Below are positions 52,161-60,263 of a stretch of 64,000 nt of DNA, piece by piece. The notes under the pieces were generated by a model. It was not told the origin of the DNA. It was given only the letters and a program-made list of their open reading frames with translations, and did not search any database. Each line of letters opens with the position of its first letter. Within the stretch, counting starts at the first letter, position 1. Source of the DNA: NIOZ-UU35 sp964344175 (GTDB lineage Bacteria; Chloroflexota; Anaerolineae; Anaerolineales; UBA11858); assembly GCA_964344175.1 (NCBI GenBank), contig CAYFMI010000005.1, positions 11,133 to 75,132 of the forward strand. The letters are read 5' to 3'. A program made the translations under genes and the position numbers.

Positions 52161-52265
52161 GGTGAAAAAATAATCCGTTTCAGATCTGCACAACTCACCA
52201 CAACTTAAAATTGGTGTTTTACTATCGCAAGCACAACAACACATTGTCTTTACACTCCTCCTGTT

Positions 52266-52308
52266 AAACATCAGCCCTCAGAAAAATCTGAGGGCTGATG
52301 TTTTTGGG
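52266..52308 (+). terminator. Terminator after trpB
   Basis: A 17-bp perfect stem, AAACATCAGCCCTCAGA (52266-52282) and its complement (52287-52303), 4-nt loop, then GGGTT/TT; strong, possibly bidirectional, towards the convergent lipoprotein gene. Confidence 0.85.
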
Positions 52309-52322
52309 CAAATGGTTATTCG

Positions 52323-52871
52323 TTATCTTTCATCGGCAGTCATCACAATAGCATTTTCTTGTAGTTGAAAGCGCTGAACGGCATTTTGCGAGGGACAACA
52401 CAAACCATCGTCTGGGCCATGAACGATCATTGTCAGCACAATTTCGCCTTCTTTGATCTGCACAGATTTCACCACCACGCGGTCGCCCAGTGCATAGGAT
52501 GCCGCATGCCTGGGAGTACCACTCTCGTTGAGCAATACTTCGAGCGAGATGAATGTTCCGCTACCCCCGCCCGATGTTGCCAAAATCATCACCCCATCAG
52601 CAAGACCATCTCCATTGATGTCGCCAAATGCGTAGCGATCCGGATAGGCTAGAATTGCGACAAATTCCAACCCTTCGACATCCCCCTCTTGGTAAGCGCC
52701 ATCACTTAGTTGGGCCACACCACTAGCGGCCCAATCGGTGTGATATTCGGCGTTCATCAATCCATCCACACTCAGTGCCGCTGCAACAGAGGGCGGCTGT
52801 CCGCTACAAGCTGCCAGTGCCGCGACCATAAACACCCAACAGAAAAGAACTCGAATGGGGGCTATCTTCAT
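52323..52871 (-). CDS. Lipoprotein with a Ca2+-binding-like repeat
   Basis: 182 residues. Lipoprotein signal: MKIAPIRVLFCWVFMVAALAACSG (lipobox LAAC, Cys22). The mature part contains DINGDGLADG, an EF-hand/dockerin-like calcium loop, within beta-rich sequence (FGDINGDGLADGVMILATSG). No named family recognised. Probably a surface-exposed or periplasmic binding protein of unknown partner. Confidence 0.7.
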   Translation of the reverse strand: MKIAPIRVLFCWVFMVAALAACSGQPPSVAAALSVDGLMNAEYHTDWAASGVAQLSDGAYQEGDVEGLEFVAILAYPDRYAFGDINGDGLADGVMILATSGGGSGTFISLEVLLNESGTPRHAASYALGDRVVVKSVQIKEGEIVLTMIVHGPDDGLCCPSQNAVQRFQLQENAIVMTADER

Positions 52872-52890
52872 GATTTGCGACCTCCTGCGC

Positions 52891-53418
52891 TCAACTTACC
52901 GAATAATGCGCCTGCAATACGCCATTGGAAAACGAAGTTTCACCAATCAACCGCATCGAAGTATCGACATCCACCCCACTCGACAACGGAATCCCACTAC
53001 CTAAAAATACCGGGATCCACGAGATCATATATTCATCAACCAGTCGCTGGGCCAAAAACGCGCCTATTAATTGCCCCCCGCCGATCAGCCAAATATCCTT
53101 GGAGGAATGTTCTTTCTCACGCCGCACCAATTCACCTACATCTCCGGCAAAGGCGTGAATATTTTCGCCCGGAGGGTTTTCCAAAGGCTGAGTGGTGACA
53201 ATAATAGCCCGCTGCTCTGCATAAGGCCATACTCCAAACCCCAGTACCTGTCGGTAGGTATTCCCGCCCATGACAATCGTGCCAATGCGTTCCAACAACG
53301 CTTTGTAACCATAATCTTCGCCCGGCTGGTTGAAAGAGTCGAGCCAGTCCACTGCACCATCGCGACGGGCGATGAAGCCATCTAGGCTGGCGGCAATATA
53401 CAGGATCAGGTTACCCAT
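52891..53418 (-). CDS. RibD C-terminal/dihydrofolate reductase-like protein
   Basis: 175 residues. MGNLILYIAASLDGFIARRD at the start, then TIVMGGNTYRQVLGFGVWPY and DIWLIGGGQLIGAFLAQRLV with ISWIPVFLGSGIPLS are the RibD_C/DHFR-fold signatures; the stand-alone form reduces an unknown substrate with NADPH. The frame is open further up, but that part is a shadow of the next gene; the start used overlaps the end of the MoaB-like gene by 8 bases. Confidence 0.85.
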   Translation of the reverse strand: MGNLILYIAASLDGFIARRDGAVDWLDSFNQPGEDYGYKALLERIGTIVMGGNTYRQVLGFGVWPYAEQRAIIVTTQPLENPPGENIHAFAGDVGELVRREKEHSSKDIWLIGGGQLIGAFLAQRLVDEYMISWIPVFLGSGIPLSSGVDVDTSMRLIGETSFSNGVLQAHYSVS

Positions 53419-53920
53419 GCGAGATTGAATGCCCGGATTCGGCATCTTCATCATTGCGCAGAAGCTGGATGGCATGTGGGAGCACTGGCAGGAGTACGTC
53501 CAGGTTTTCGCGCGCGGCCTTAGGGCTGCCCGGCAAGTTGATGATGAGCGTGCGCCCGCGCATGCCCGCAACAGCCCGAGAGAGCATGGCATGGGGCGTG
53601 ATCTGCATACTGGCAGCGCGCATTGCCTCGGCAAGCCCTGGGGCAGGGCGGTCAATGACCGCCTGGGTGGCTTCGGGGGTCACATCTCGGGGAGCAAATC
53701 CCGTACCTCCGGTGGTCAGAATCACATCCAGGTGGAGTCCATCTGCCCAGCAAGTCAGGAGTTGCTGAATCTGAAACAACTCATCGGGCACTAATCCCTG
53801 TTCCTCAACCTGCCATCCCAAAGCCAACACTATCTCAACCAATGCCGGGCCAGACAAATCAGACCGCTCACCTCGCGATGAACGGTCTGATACCGTCAGA
53901 ATGCCAAAGCGCAATGACAT
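53411..53920 (-). CDS. MoaB/Mog-family molybdopterin-binding protein
   Basis: 169 residues. MoCF-biosynthesis fold: FGILTVSDRSSRGERSDLSG, VILTTGGTGFAPRDVTPEAT and AVAGMRGRTLIINLPGSPKA are the molybdopterin-adenylyltransferase signatures. MoaB and Mog adenylate molybdopterin before Mo insertion. Start ATG 53920 lies two bases after the stop of the upstream PHP gene. No other Mo-cofactor gene is adjacent. Confidence 0.88.
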   Translation of the reverse strand: MSLRFGILTVSDRSSRGERSDLSGPALVEIVLALGWQVEEQGLVPDELFQIQQLLTCWADGLHLDVILTTGGTGFAPRDVTPEATQAVIDRPAPGLAEAMRAASMQITPHAMLSRAVAGMRGRTLIINLPGSPKAARENLDVLLPVLPHAIQLLRNDEDAESGHSISHG

Positions 53921-53922
53921 GC

Positions 53923-55647
53923 TCAATCCTCATTCAGGCCGACAACCTGCTTCCAGGCCCCATGAATACCATCATCGGTAACACCGAAATAAAAGCGGTA
54001 TTCACCATTAGCATTGCGCTGCACCAAATCGTAGCGCAAGTAATGACCAGACTTCTTATCACCGATTAAGCCCAAATCCCCATACCACTTCACAGATGCC
54101 TTCGACAAATCCGGCGTGATCTTGTCGTAGTGTGTGACAGCATAATGCCATAGCTTGCGGGCCGATTTACGGGTGACATTTTTCACCACGCTGCCATTGC
54201 GCAGGTCGCGCACAGTATAATAGCGCACACCCTGTCGCTCCTCTACGGTGACAATTTCTACGCCGGTGCGGGGGGCATCTTCGGGCTTGGCTTCCATTCC
54301 GCCGTTTGGCATCGGGATCGGCTTTCCGAGGGTTTCTTCAAGCGGAGCAGGCACTGGGGGTTGAATATCTTTTTGGCCGCGTAGTACCATCGCTACAATT
54401 TCATCACGCACGGCCATACCTGTTTCAGCCTCCGTACGCAGGTAGATTTTGCTTTCATCCACCGCATAGGGGGGATCATCGCCACGCGGGATCAGAATAC
54501 GGATAATGTCTTTGCCCTGGAACTTATGCGCATCAATGCTGCAATTCAAAGGCGGGCTGATGCGATCACTGATTTCTTTTTCCAAGCGGGTTACTTCTTG
54601 CGTAGTCGAGGCTACCCCGACCACGCTCCGGCGGGGTGAACGGCTCATGCCGATATAAATGGTGCCGCCATTCGTGTTGGCAAAGGCGCATATATCTGCG
54701 ATGATGGCATAGAGCTTGCCGCCACGTACAGTCATGCTTTCGTGGAAATCTTGAACGATATTGGCGCCCTCCTCGCGCGCCGCCTGGACAAAATCGTAAG
54801 CGGGTTCGGCTTTGGCGCGGTGAGGGCGGGTGCGGGCAAAGTCATTGCCCATCAAGAGTTCCTTCAACGCTTTAAAAGAGACTTCTTCCAAACGTACATC
54901 GGTAGCGCGGCCCCCAACGCCCAAGTTCTTGCGCCGGTCAGCATCATTATCTAAACGGTGAGCATCAGAACCCTGGATGCAGTGCATCCGCCGGGGGTAT
55001 TCTGGTTTGGTGCCGCTAAAGAAACCAGCCGTGCTATGCCGCCCTTTGCGCTCTAAATCGGTAACTTCCAGGGCGTGCAGATTAGGGTCTTGGGTATAGG
55101 CAATTTTTGTCTGCCCGCCAAAACTGAAGCCGCGCATGGCAACCCCGTTATTGGAATTAGCATGGGCAGCGATTGCCAGCCCTCCGGCAGCGTTGATCTT
55201 CTCGTAGGCAGCCAAAACATCGGCGCTTGCCCCTACGGTCACAGAACCCTCATCGAGCTGGTCGGCGGGGATATTTAAATCAAGCAAGATATGCTCAATT
55301 TCACGAATCGGTTTATCGGCGGGGAAGATCCCCAAAATGTGGAATCCAAAGGTGGCCGTGAATTCAAACCCCGGCAGCACCAGGATCCGATCCTTCAAAC
55401 GATGGTATTCTTCTAAGCGTGCCTTCTCCTCCGGCAAAAGGCGGTTGAGGCGCTTCAGCATCTCCAGTTGTTGAATTTCTTCGGTCATTAGGCGATACCC
55501 AGCCACTGTATTGTGGTCGGTTATGGCGATAATATCCAGGCCCCGAGATTCAGCCTTTTGCAAAATATCCAGATACTTTATTTGCGGCTGTTGATAATCG
55601 CTCGAAGCCGGGGAATGTATATGCAAATCCATGGTGTACCACTGCAT
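53923..55647 (-). CDS. PHP-domain phosphoesterase fused to an AlbA_2/Schlafen-like domain
   Basis: 574 residues. Residues 1 to about 250 are a PHP metal-dependent phosphoesterase: DLHIHSPASSDYQ (HxH, His9 and His11), ITDHNTVAGY, AHANSNNGVAM and GSDAHRLDND. About 310-440 is an AlbA_2 (divergent AAA_4/Schlafen-type) domain: ANTNGGTIYIGMSRSPRRSV, VVGVASTTQEVTRLEKEISD, IRILIPRGDDPPYAVDESKI. A final 100-residue piece is beta-rich. PHP domains hydrolyse phosphoesters (e.g. in DNA polymerase III or phosphatase PolX), AlbA_2 domains bind nucleic acids, so a nucleic-acid-directed enzyme is an inference. ATG 55647 is used; the frame is open 38 codons higher, without a match. Confidence 0.78.
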   Translation of the reverse strand: MQWYTMDLHIHSPASSDYQQPQIKYLDILQKAESRGLDIIAITDHNTVAGYRLMTEEIQQLEMLKRLNRLLPEEKARLEEYHRLKDRILVLPGFEFTATFGFHILGIFPADKPIREIEHILLDLNIPADQLDEGSVTVGASADVLAAYEKINAAGGLAIAAHANSNNGVAMRGFSFGGQTKIAYTQDPNLHALEVTDLERKGRHSTAGFFSGTKPEYPRRMHCIQGSDAHRLDNDADRRKNLGVGGRATDVRLEEVSFKALKELLMGNDFARTRPHRAKAEPAYDFVQAAREEGANIVQDFHESMTVRGGKLYAIIADICAFANTNGGTIYIGMSRSPRRSVVGVASTTQEVTRLEKEISDRISPPLNCSIDAHKFQGKDIIRILIPRGDDPPYAVDESKIYLRTEAETGMAVRDEIVAMVLRGQKDIQPPVPAPLEETLGKPIPMPNGGMEAKPEDAPRTGVEIVTVEERQGVRYYTVRDLRNGSVVKNVTRKSARKLWHYAVTHYDKITPDLSKASVKWYGDLGLIGDKKSGHYLRYDLVQRNANGEYRFYFGVTDDGIHGAWKQVVGLNED

Positions 55648-55870
55648 TGTGGTACGTGATTTTTTCCTTGTCACACTATCACTCTCAATGTTCCTAGACA
55701 CTCCGCAGCAGAGAGAAATTCCCCGAGTTCGGGAAATCCCCACAAAGCGGTGTGCCTCCAATATTTTTTATTTCGATATAACGGCTCGAATAAATTTTAC
55801 CTGAAGGGATCAATAGTTTTGGAGATGAACCTTTAGGCTACTACCAATCGAAATTTTTGTTCTTACAGTT

Positions 55871-56239
55871 TTATTCCAATACTTGATAAATCAGCCGTAT
55901 CAGGTCTTCGGGCATATAAGGTTTGTGAATGAAGCCATCGGCACTATACCGTCGGCTTTCTTCGCTAAAATCGATCCCTGAAGACATCACGACTTTCACA
56001 TCCGCCAGATCGGGATGGGCGCGAATATTTTGCAATAATACAAGGCCATCCTTTTCATGCTCTGAAGATACGTTCAAAAAAACATCCATCAGAATGACGG
56101 CGGGTTTTTCCTGCAGAATGGCCGCCAGTATATCACCGTTTATCGGATTGTCGATTACGACAAACCCTTCTATCTCCAATAGTGTTTGGAGCAGATCAAC
56201 AACAATCCGATTATCGTCAATAAGCATTATTTTATTCAT
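55871..56239 (-). CDS. Single-domain response regulator (receiver only)
   Basis: 122 residues. Receiver only: IMLIDDNRIVVDLLQTLLEI, phospho-Asp in AVILMDVFLNVSSE, MSSG, and Lys in HKPYMPEDL. No output domain. CheY-like proteins act by binding a partner when phosphorylated. It lies 8 bases after lon on the same strand, so it is the last gene of the Hsp20-Lon unit. Confidence 0.88.
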   Translation of the reverse strand: MNKIMLIDDNRIVVDLLQTLLEIEGFVVIDNPINGDILAAILQEKPAVILMDVFLNVSSEHEKDGLVLLQNIRAHPDLADVKVVMSSGIDFSEESRRYSADGFIHKPYMPEDLIRLIYQVLE

Positions 56240-56247
56240 ACAACTAT

Positions 56248-58863
56248 TTAAGCGGGCATCTGCGAGTCGGCTACGACTTGCTCAGGTTTTGAGGCCGTTT
56301 TCTTTTTGGGGGCACGTTTCTTCGGCTTCGGCAGCGGTTCTAAGGCAGCTTCGAGGGCATCATCCACCATATCTAAAAACACAAAACTCGTCTCGGTGCG
56401 AATTTCTTCCGGCAGATCTTCCAAATCAACTTCATTGCGTTTGGGCAGCAAAACTATTTTCAGGCCGGCCCGATGCGCCGCTAAAACTTTCTCTTTAATG
56501 CCGCCTACGGGCAACACCTTACCCCGCAGGGTAATCTCACCGGTCATCCCTACTTCGGGTCGCACCGGGCGGCCCGACACAAGCGAAACCAGGGCAGTTG
56601 CCATCGTAACACCAGCCGATGGGCCGTCTTTGGGCTGTGCGCCCGCTGGAATATGCAGGTGAAAATCGGCATCGGCAAAGAAGCCTTCATCAAGTCCCAA
56701 TTGCTTAGCCTGCGATCGAATATAAGATAACGCCGCTTTGGCCGACTCCTTCATCACATTGCCCAATGAGCCGGTCAGTTGGAAGCCTTTCCCGCCAGGC
56801 ATACGGGTGGCTTCGATAAAGAGTACATCCCCTCCCGTGGGAGTCCAGGCCAGGCCGGTGGCGACACCTGGCAGGCAAGTGCGGTCGAGAATATCTTCCA
56901 TGTCCGAGAATTTGCGTCGCCCCAGGTATTCTTGCACCCATTCGGGTGTGATTTTGAAGGCATCTTCTTGCTGCCCCTCGGCAATACGCGTGACAACTTT
57001 GCGGCATATGGCGCCAATTTCGCGTTCAAGGTTGCGCACACCCGCCTCGCGCGTGTAAAAGCGGATGATCTCTTTCAGGCTGTCATCGCTGAAGTTAACC
57101 TCATCTTTGCGCAGGCTGTTTTCGCGCAGTTGCCGCGGAATCAAATACCCTTTGGCAATTTGTATTTTCTCACCCTCGGTGTACCCCGACAACTCGATGA
57201 TCTCCATCCGATCGAGCAGCGGCCTGGGGATGGTGTCGAGGCGGTTTGCCGTGGTAATGAACATGACTTCCGATAAATCGAAGGCTACTTCCATGTAATG
57301 ATCGCGAAACTCAACATTTTGCTCAGGATCGAGAACTTCCAGCAGAGCCGAAGCCGGGTCACCCTGAAACCCCTGACTGAGTTTGTCAATCTCATCGAGC
57401 ATAAAAACTGGGTTACGCGATTCAACACGCCGCAACGCCTGCAGAATCCGCCCAGGGAGGGCGCCAATATAGGTGCGGCGATGGCCGCGTATTTCGGCCT
57501 CATCGCGCACCCCTCCCAGCGAGATGCGAATAAACTCGCGTTCCATTGAGCGGGCAATCGAACGCCCAAGCGAGGTCTTGCCAACACCGGGAGGTCCCAC
57601 AAAGCACAGAATCACACCCTCACGCAGACGGCGAATTTCATCATCGAAACCTTCATCTGAAGCGAATTCTTCGCTGCGCTCCTGGCGCAATTTTCGCACA
57701 GCCAGGAATTCCAAAATGCGTTCTTTGACGTCTTCCAGACCATAATGATCTTCATCCATCACCTGCCGGGCGTGAGGGATATCGAGGTTGTCCACGGTGG
57801 TTTTCGACCAGGGCAAAGTCACCAACCAGTCGAGGTAGGTGCGAATCACCCCATATTCTGCCGCAGCCGTTGGCAGGCGTGACATGCGATCCAGCTCACG
57901 GCGGGCCTGCTTTTCGGCCTCTTCGGGCATTTTGGCTTCGTCGATCTTCTGACGAAACTCATCCACTTCGGCAGATTGCTCATCGTCTTCGCCCAACTCT
58001 TTCTGAATGGCTTTCAATTGCTCACGGAGGAAGTACTCACGCTGCACCTTTTCGATCTCAGAGCGAGCTTCCTTTTGAATCTTCTGCCCAATCTCCAGGA
58101 CTTCGGCTTCACGCGCTAACAAGGCCACCAATTTATGCAGCTTATCAGAAACCGAATCCAACTCCAACAGCTCTTGAGCATCATCCAGTTCGATGCGTTG
58201 GAAATTGGCAATGGTATACACCGTTTGCAACGGATCATCCAGCATGAGCACCGATTCGACCAACTCGCGCGGCAGTGAGGGGATCATATCGGCAATGCGT
58301 TCAAACTGATCGCGGGCATTGCGCGCCATCGCCTCAATTTCAAGAGCTTCCTCAACAATTTCAGGGATGAGGGTAATTTGCGCTTTGAGATAAGGCTCGG
58401 TGTGCAAATAGGCATCCACTCGAAAGCGTGCGATACCTTGAACCAGCAAGCGAATAGTGCCATCGGGGGCGCGCAACATGCGATGAACCGTCGCCACCGT
58501 GCCTATGGTGTACAGATCTTCGGGGTCGGGAGCTTCTAACTCGGGCTTGCGCGAGGCAATCAAACCGATCAGGCGATTATCTTCAGCGATGACATCATCA
58601 ACCAGCCGGATCGAGCGCGGCTGGCCAATTGTTAGCGGCACTGCCGTTTCTGGGTAAACGACCAGCCCGCGCAATGGCAAAATGGGCAATTCACCGGGGA
58701 TGATCTCGCCTTCAAATTCGCCATCGATTTGGCTTTCATCGTTCATACTTTCGCCCACGCGCGTCAAGATTGGCTGAAAGACAAAATCATCAAAACTCAG
58801 GTCGTCTTCGTCAAACCATGAAAGAAGTTCCATAAGATCCGAATTCCAACGTGATGCTGGCAT
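56248..58863 (-). CDS. lon: ATP-dependent protease Lon
   Basis: 871 residues. N-terminal substrate domain (LPILPLRGLVVYPETAVPLT), AAA+ module with Walker A GPPGVGKTSLGRS, Walker B region VFMLDEIDKLSQGFQG and sensor LDTIPRPLLDRMEIIELSGY, then the protease domain with the Ser in PKDGPSAGVTMATALV and Lys in GGIKEKVLAAHRAG (Ser/Lys dyad). A lysine/alanine-rich tail (PKPKKRAPKKKTASKPEQ) follows the protease domain. Degrades damaged and regulatory proteins. GGGAG lies 7 bases before ATG 58863. Confidence 0.95.
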   Translation of the reverse strand: MPASRWNSDLMELLSWFDEDDLSFDDFVFQPILTRVGESMNDESQIDGEFEGEIIPGELPILPLRGLVVYPETAVPLTIGQPRSIRLVDDVIAEDNRLIGLIASRKPELEAPDPEDLYTIGTVATVHRMLRAPDGTIRLLVQGIARFRVDAYLHTEPYLKAQITLIPEIVEEALEIEAMARNARDQFERIADMIPSLPRELVESVLMLDDPLQTVYTIANFQRIELDDAQELLELDSVSDKLHKLVALLAREAEVLEIGQKIQKEARSEIEKVQREYFLREQLKAIQKELGEDDEQSAEVDEFRQKIDEAKMPEEAEKQARRELDRMSRLPTAAAEYGVIRTYLDWLVTLPWSKTTVDNLDIPHARQVMDEDHYGLEDVKERILEFLAVRKLRQERSEEFASDEGFDDEIRRLREGVILCFVGPPGVGKTSLGRSIARSMEREFIRISLGGVRDEAEIRGHRRTYIGALPGRILQALRRVESRNPVFMLDEIDKLSQGFQGDPASALLEVLDPEQNVEFRDHYMEVAFDLSEVMFITTANRLDTIPRPLLDRMEIIELSGYTEGEKIQIAKGYLIPRQLRENSLRKDEVNFSDDSLKEIIRFYTREAGVRNLEREIGAICRKVVTRIAEGQQEDAFKITPEWVQEYLGRRKFSDMEDILDRTCLPGVATGLAWTPTGGDVLFIEATRMPGGKGFQLTGSLGNVMKESAKAALSYIRSQAKQLGLDEGFFADADFHLHIPAGAQPKDGPSAGVTMATALVSLVSGRPVRPEVGMTGEITLRGKVLPVGGIKEKVLAAHRAGLKIVLLPKRNEVDLEDLPEEIRTETSFVFLDMVDDALEAALEPLPKPKKRAPKKKTASKPEQVVADSQMPA

Positions 58864-58867
58864 AGGG

Positions 58868-59290
58868 TTACTCCCTAATCACAATCTGGTGCGGTTGTTG
58901 CTTGGGCAACACTACCCGCAAAAAGCCATCACGATACTCAGCCTCAATCTTGTCTTGGGCAATGGCCCAGTGTAATTCAATTTGCGAGCTGAATTCGCCA
59001 AAATGAATCTCCATTTGATGGAAAGCTCGCCGACCGGGTTGATCGGGGCGGGTTCCCTGAATGGTTAGCACCTGCCCTTCCAAAGAAATTGCAAATTCAG
59101 AATTTTGCATCCCACCGATTTCAACCCGCACTATAACCGCATCTTCGGTCTCGAAGACATCTGTCGGAGGTCTCCAAACCCGGGAGCGCGAACCTACGCG
59201 TAAATGAAGATGATCTGCCGCGACATCGTTCCGCAGCGGCACAAACCATACGGATCGTGAAGTATCTGGTTTCAAATCAACATCTTGCAT
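58868..59290 (-). CDS. Hsp20/alpha-crystallin small heat shock protein
   Basis: 140 residues. The alpha-crystallin domain is visible (RPPTDVFETEDAVIVRVEIG, LEGQVLTIQGTRPDQPGRRA, YRDGFLRVVLP) and a C-terminal IxV-like IVI motif. It holds unfolding proteins until refolding. Directly before lon (4 bases from its stop to the lon start), so chaperone and protease are made together. GGAG precedes ATG. No CIRCE element was found upstream. Confidence 0.9.
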   Translation of the reverse strand: MQDVDLKPDTSRSVWFVPLRNDVAADHLHLRVGSRSRVWRPPTDVFETEDAVIVRVEIGGMQNSEFAISLEGQVLTIQGTRPDQPGRRAFHQMEIHFGEFSSQIELHWAIAQDKIEAEYRDGFLRVVLPKQQPHQIVIRE

Positions 59291-59340
59291 GACTCACTCC
59301 AAACAATTTCGGTTGCTGCAAGGGGAATAGACAACCTTTT

Positions 59341-59449
59341 AGGAGTTACGCACTTGCGAGAGGAAAGTCCGAAAATAGGGGTGTGTGGGGTGCTCCGCAC
59401 CCCACACACCCCTATTTTGGGTAAATGTTCAACGAACTGCGTAAGTCCT
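59341..59449. mobile_element. MITE-like palindromic element, copy C, with perfect target duplication
   Basis: 109 bp. Ends AGGAGTTACGCA and TGCGTAAGTCCT (12-bp terminal inverted repeats, one mismatch). Flanked by ACCTTTT on both sides (59334-59340 and 59450-59456), a perfect 7-bp target duplication, so this copy inserted recently. It sits 50 bases upstream of the hsp20-lon genes and 27 bases beyond tpx. Confidence 0.85.
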
Positions 59450-59476
59450 ACCTTTTATCTTGACAGTAAACACCAA

Positions 59477-60004
59477 TTATCCCGACAATGCCTTGCGGGC
59501 AGCCCGGAGAACGGCTTCGTAATTTGGCTCTTCGCCGAGAGTCGGTGTGTACTCGACATAGACTACTTTGCCATTCTGATCGACGACAAAAACTGCCCGT
59601 CGAAGAATGCGCTGCTCTTTGAGCAGGCAACCATATTTCGTGCCAAAATCGACATTTATATGGTCGGACAATACCAGCACCTGATCAATCCCTGCAGCGC
59701 CACACCAGCGTTTCTGGGTGATGGGTAAATCAGCGCTGATGACGAATATGGCAACTTGCTCGCCCAATGCAGCGGCTTCTTCGTTAAAGCGCCGCGTTTC
59801 GCGATCGCAGACCGCAGTATCCAATGAAGGCACTGCTGCAATAATGCGGACTTTCCCCTGGGTATTTTCAAGGCCTTGAAATGCAGACCAATCTTGCGCT
59901 TGAACTGTAAACTCAACTGCTGTATCCCCGACTTCCACATCCGGGCCGATCACAGTAGCATTTTTCCCGGCAAATTGGATCATTCCTTCTCGCTCAATGA
60001 CCAT
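59477..60004 (-). CDS. tpx: Thiol peroxidase (2-Cys peroxiredoxin, Tpx type)
   Basis: 175 residues. Peroxidatic Cys in SLDTAVCDRETRRF (Tpx motif), resolving Cys in KRWCGAAGI, and a thioredoxin-fold frame (GKNATVIGPDVEVGDTAVEF, then VFVVDQNGKVVYVEYTP). It reduces hydrogen peroxide and organic hydroperoxides with thioredoxin as reductant. Start ATG 60004 has GGAGG upstream. The mobile repeat lies just beyond its stop. Confidence 0.95.
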   Translation of the reverse strand: MVIEREGMIQFAGKNATVIGPDVEVGDTAVEFTVQAQDWSAFQGLENTQGKVRIIAAVPSLDTAVCDRETRRFNEEAAALGEQVAIFVISADLPITQKRWCGAAGIDQVLVLSDHINVDFGTKYGCLLKEQRILRRAVFVVDQNGKVVYVEYTPTLGEEPNYEAVLRAARKALSG

Positions 60005-60244
60005 TCAGCCTCCATTCATCCATTAAATCTTGGTTTCCTCAATGACAAATCAGTTCGCAACTCCCCCGAAAATGCCGAGTATTTTCAATTCATTCAGAAA
60101 GCTCAAACTTCCTGTTTCCTCACACACGAACAAGTACTTGTAAGCTCGACATACCAGGGAATAGCATTCACGCGCTCGGGTTCTTTTTATTACTGAATCA
60201 TCAAAGATACATTCGCGGCTGATTATATCACTTAAGCTGAAATC

Positions 60245-60263
60245 TGTTACAATCGCTGGCATG
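60245..60263 (+). promoter_or_regulatory. Extended -10 element placing the G5/3D gene on a leaderless mRNA
   Basis: TGTTACAAT (TACAAT at 60248-60253) is followed after 7 bases by the ATG at 60261, the same geometry as recG. No ribosome site is seen. Confidence 0.45.

Noticed and set aside
53419..53655. 79-codon N-terminal extension of the RibD-like protein
   Set aside because: It is the shadow of the MoaB-like gene; the family start MGNLILYIAASLDG is at 53418.
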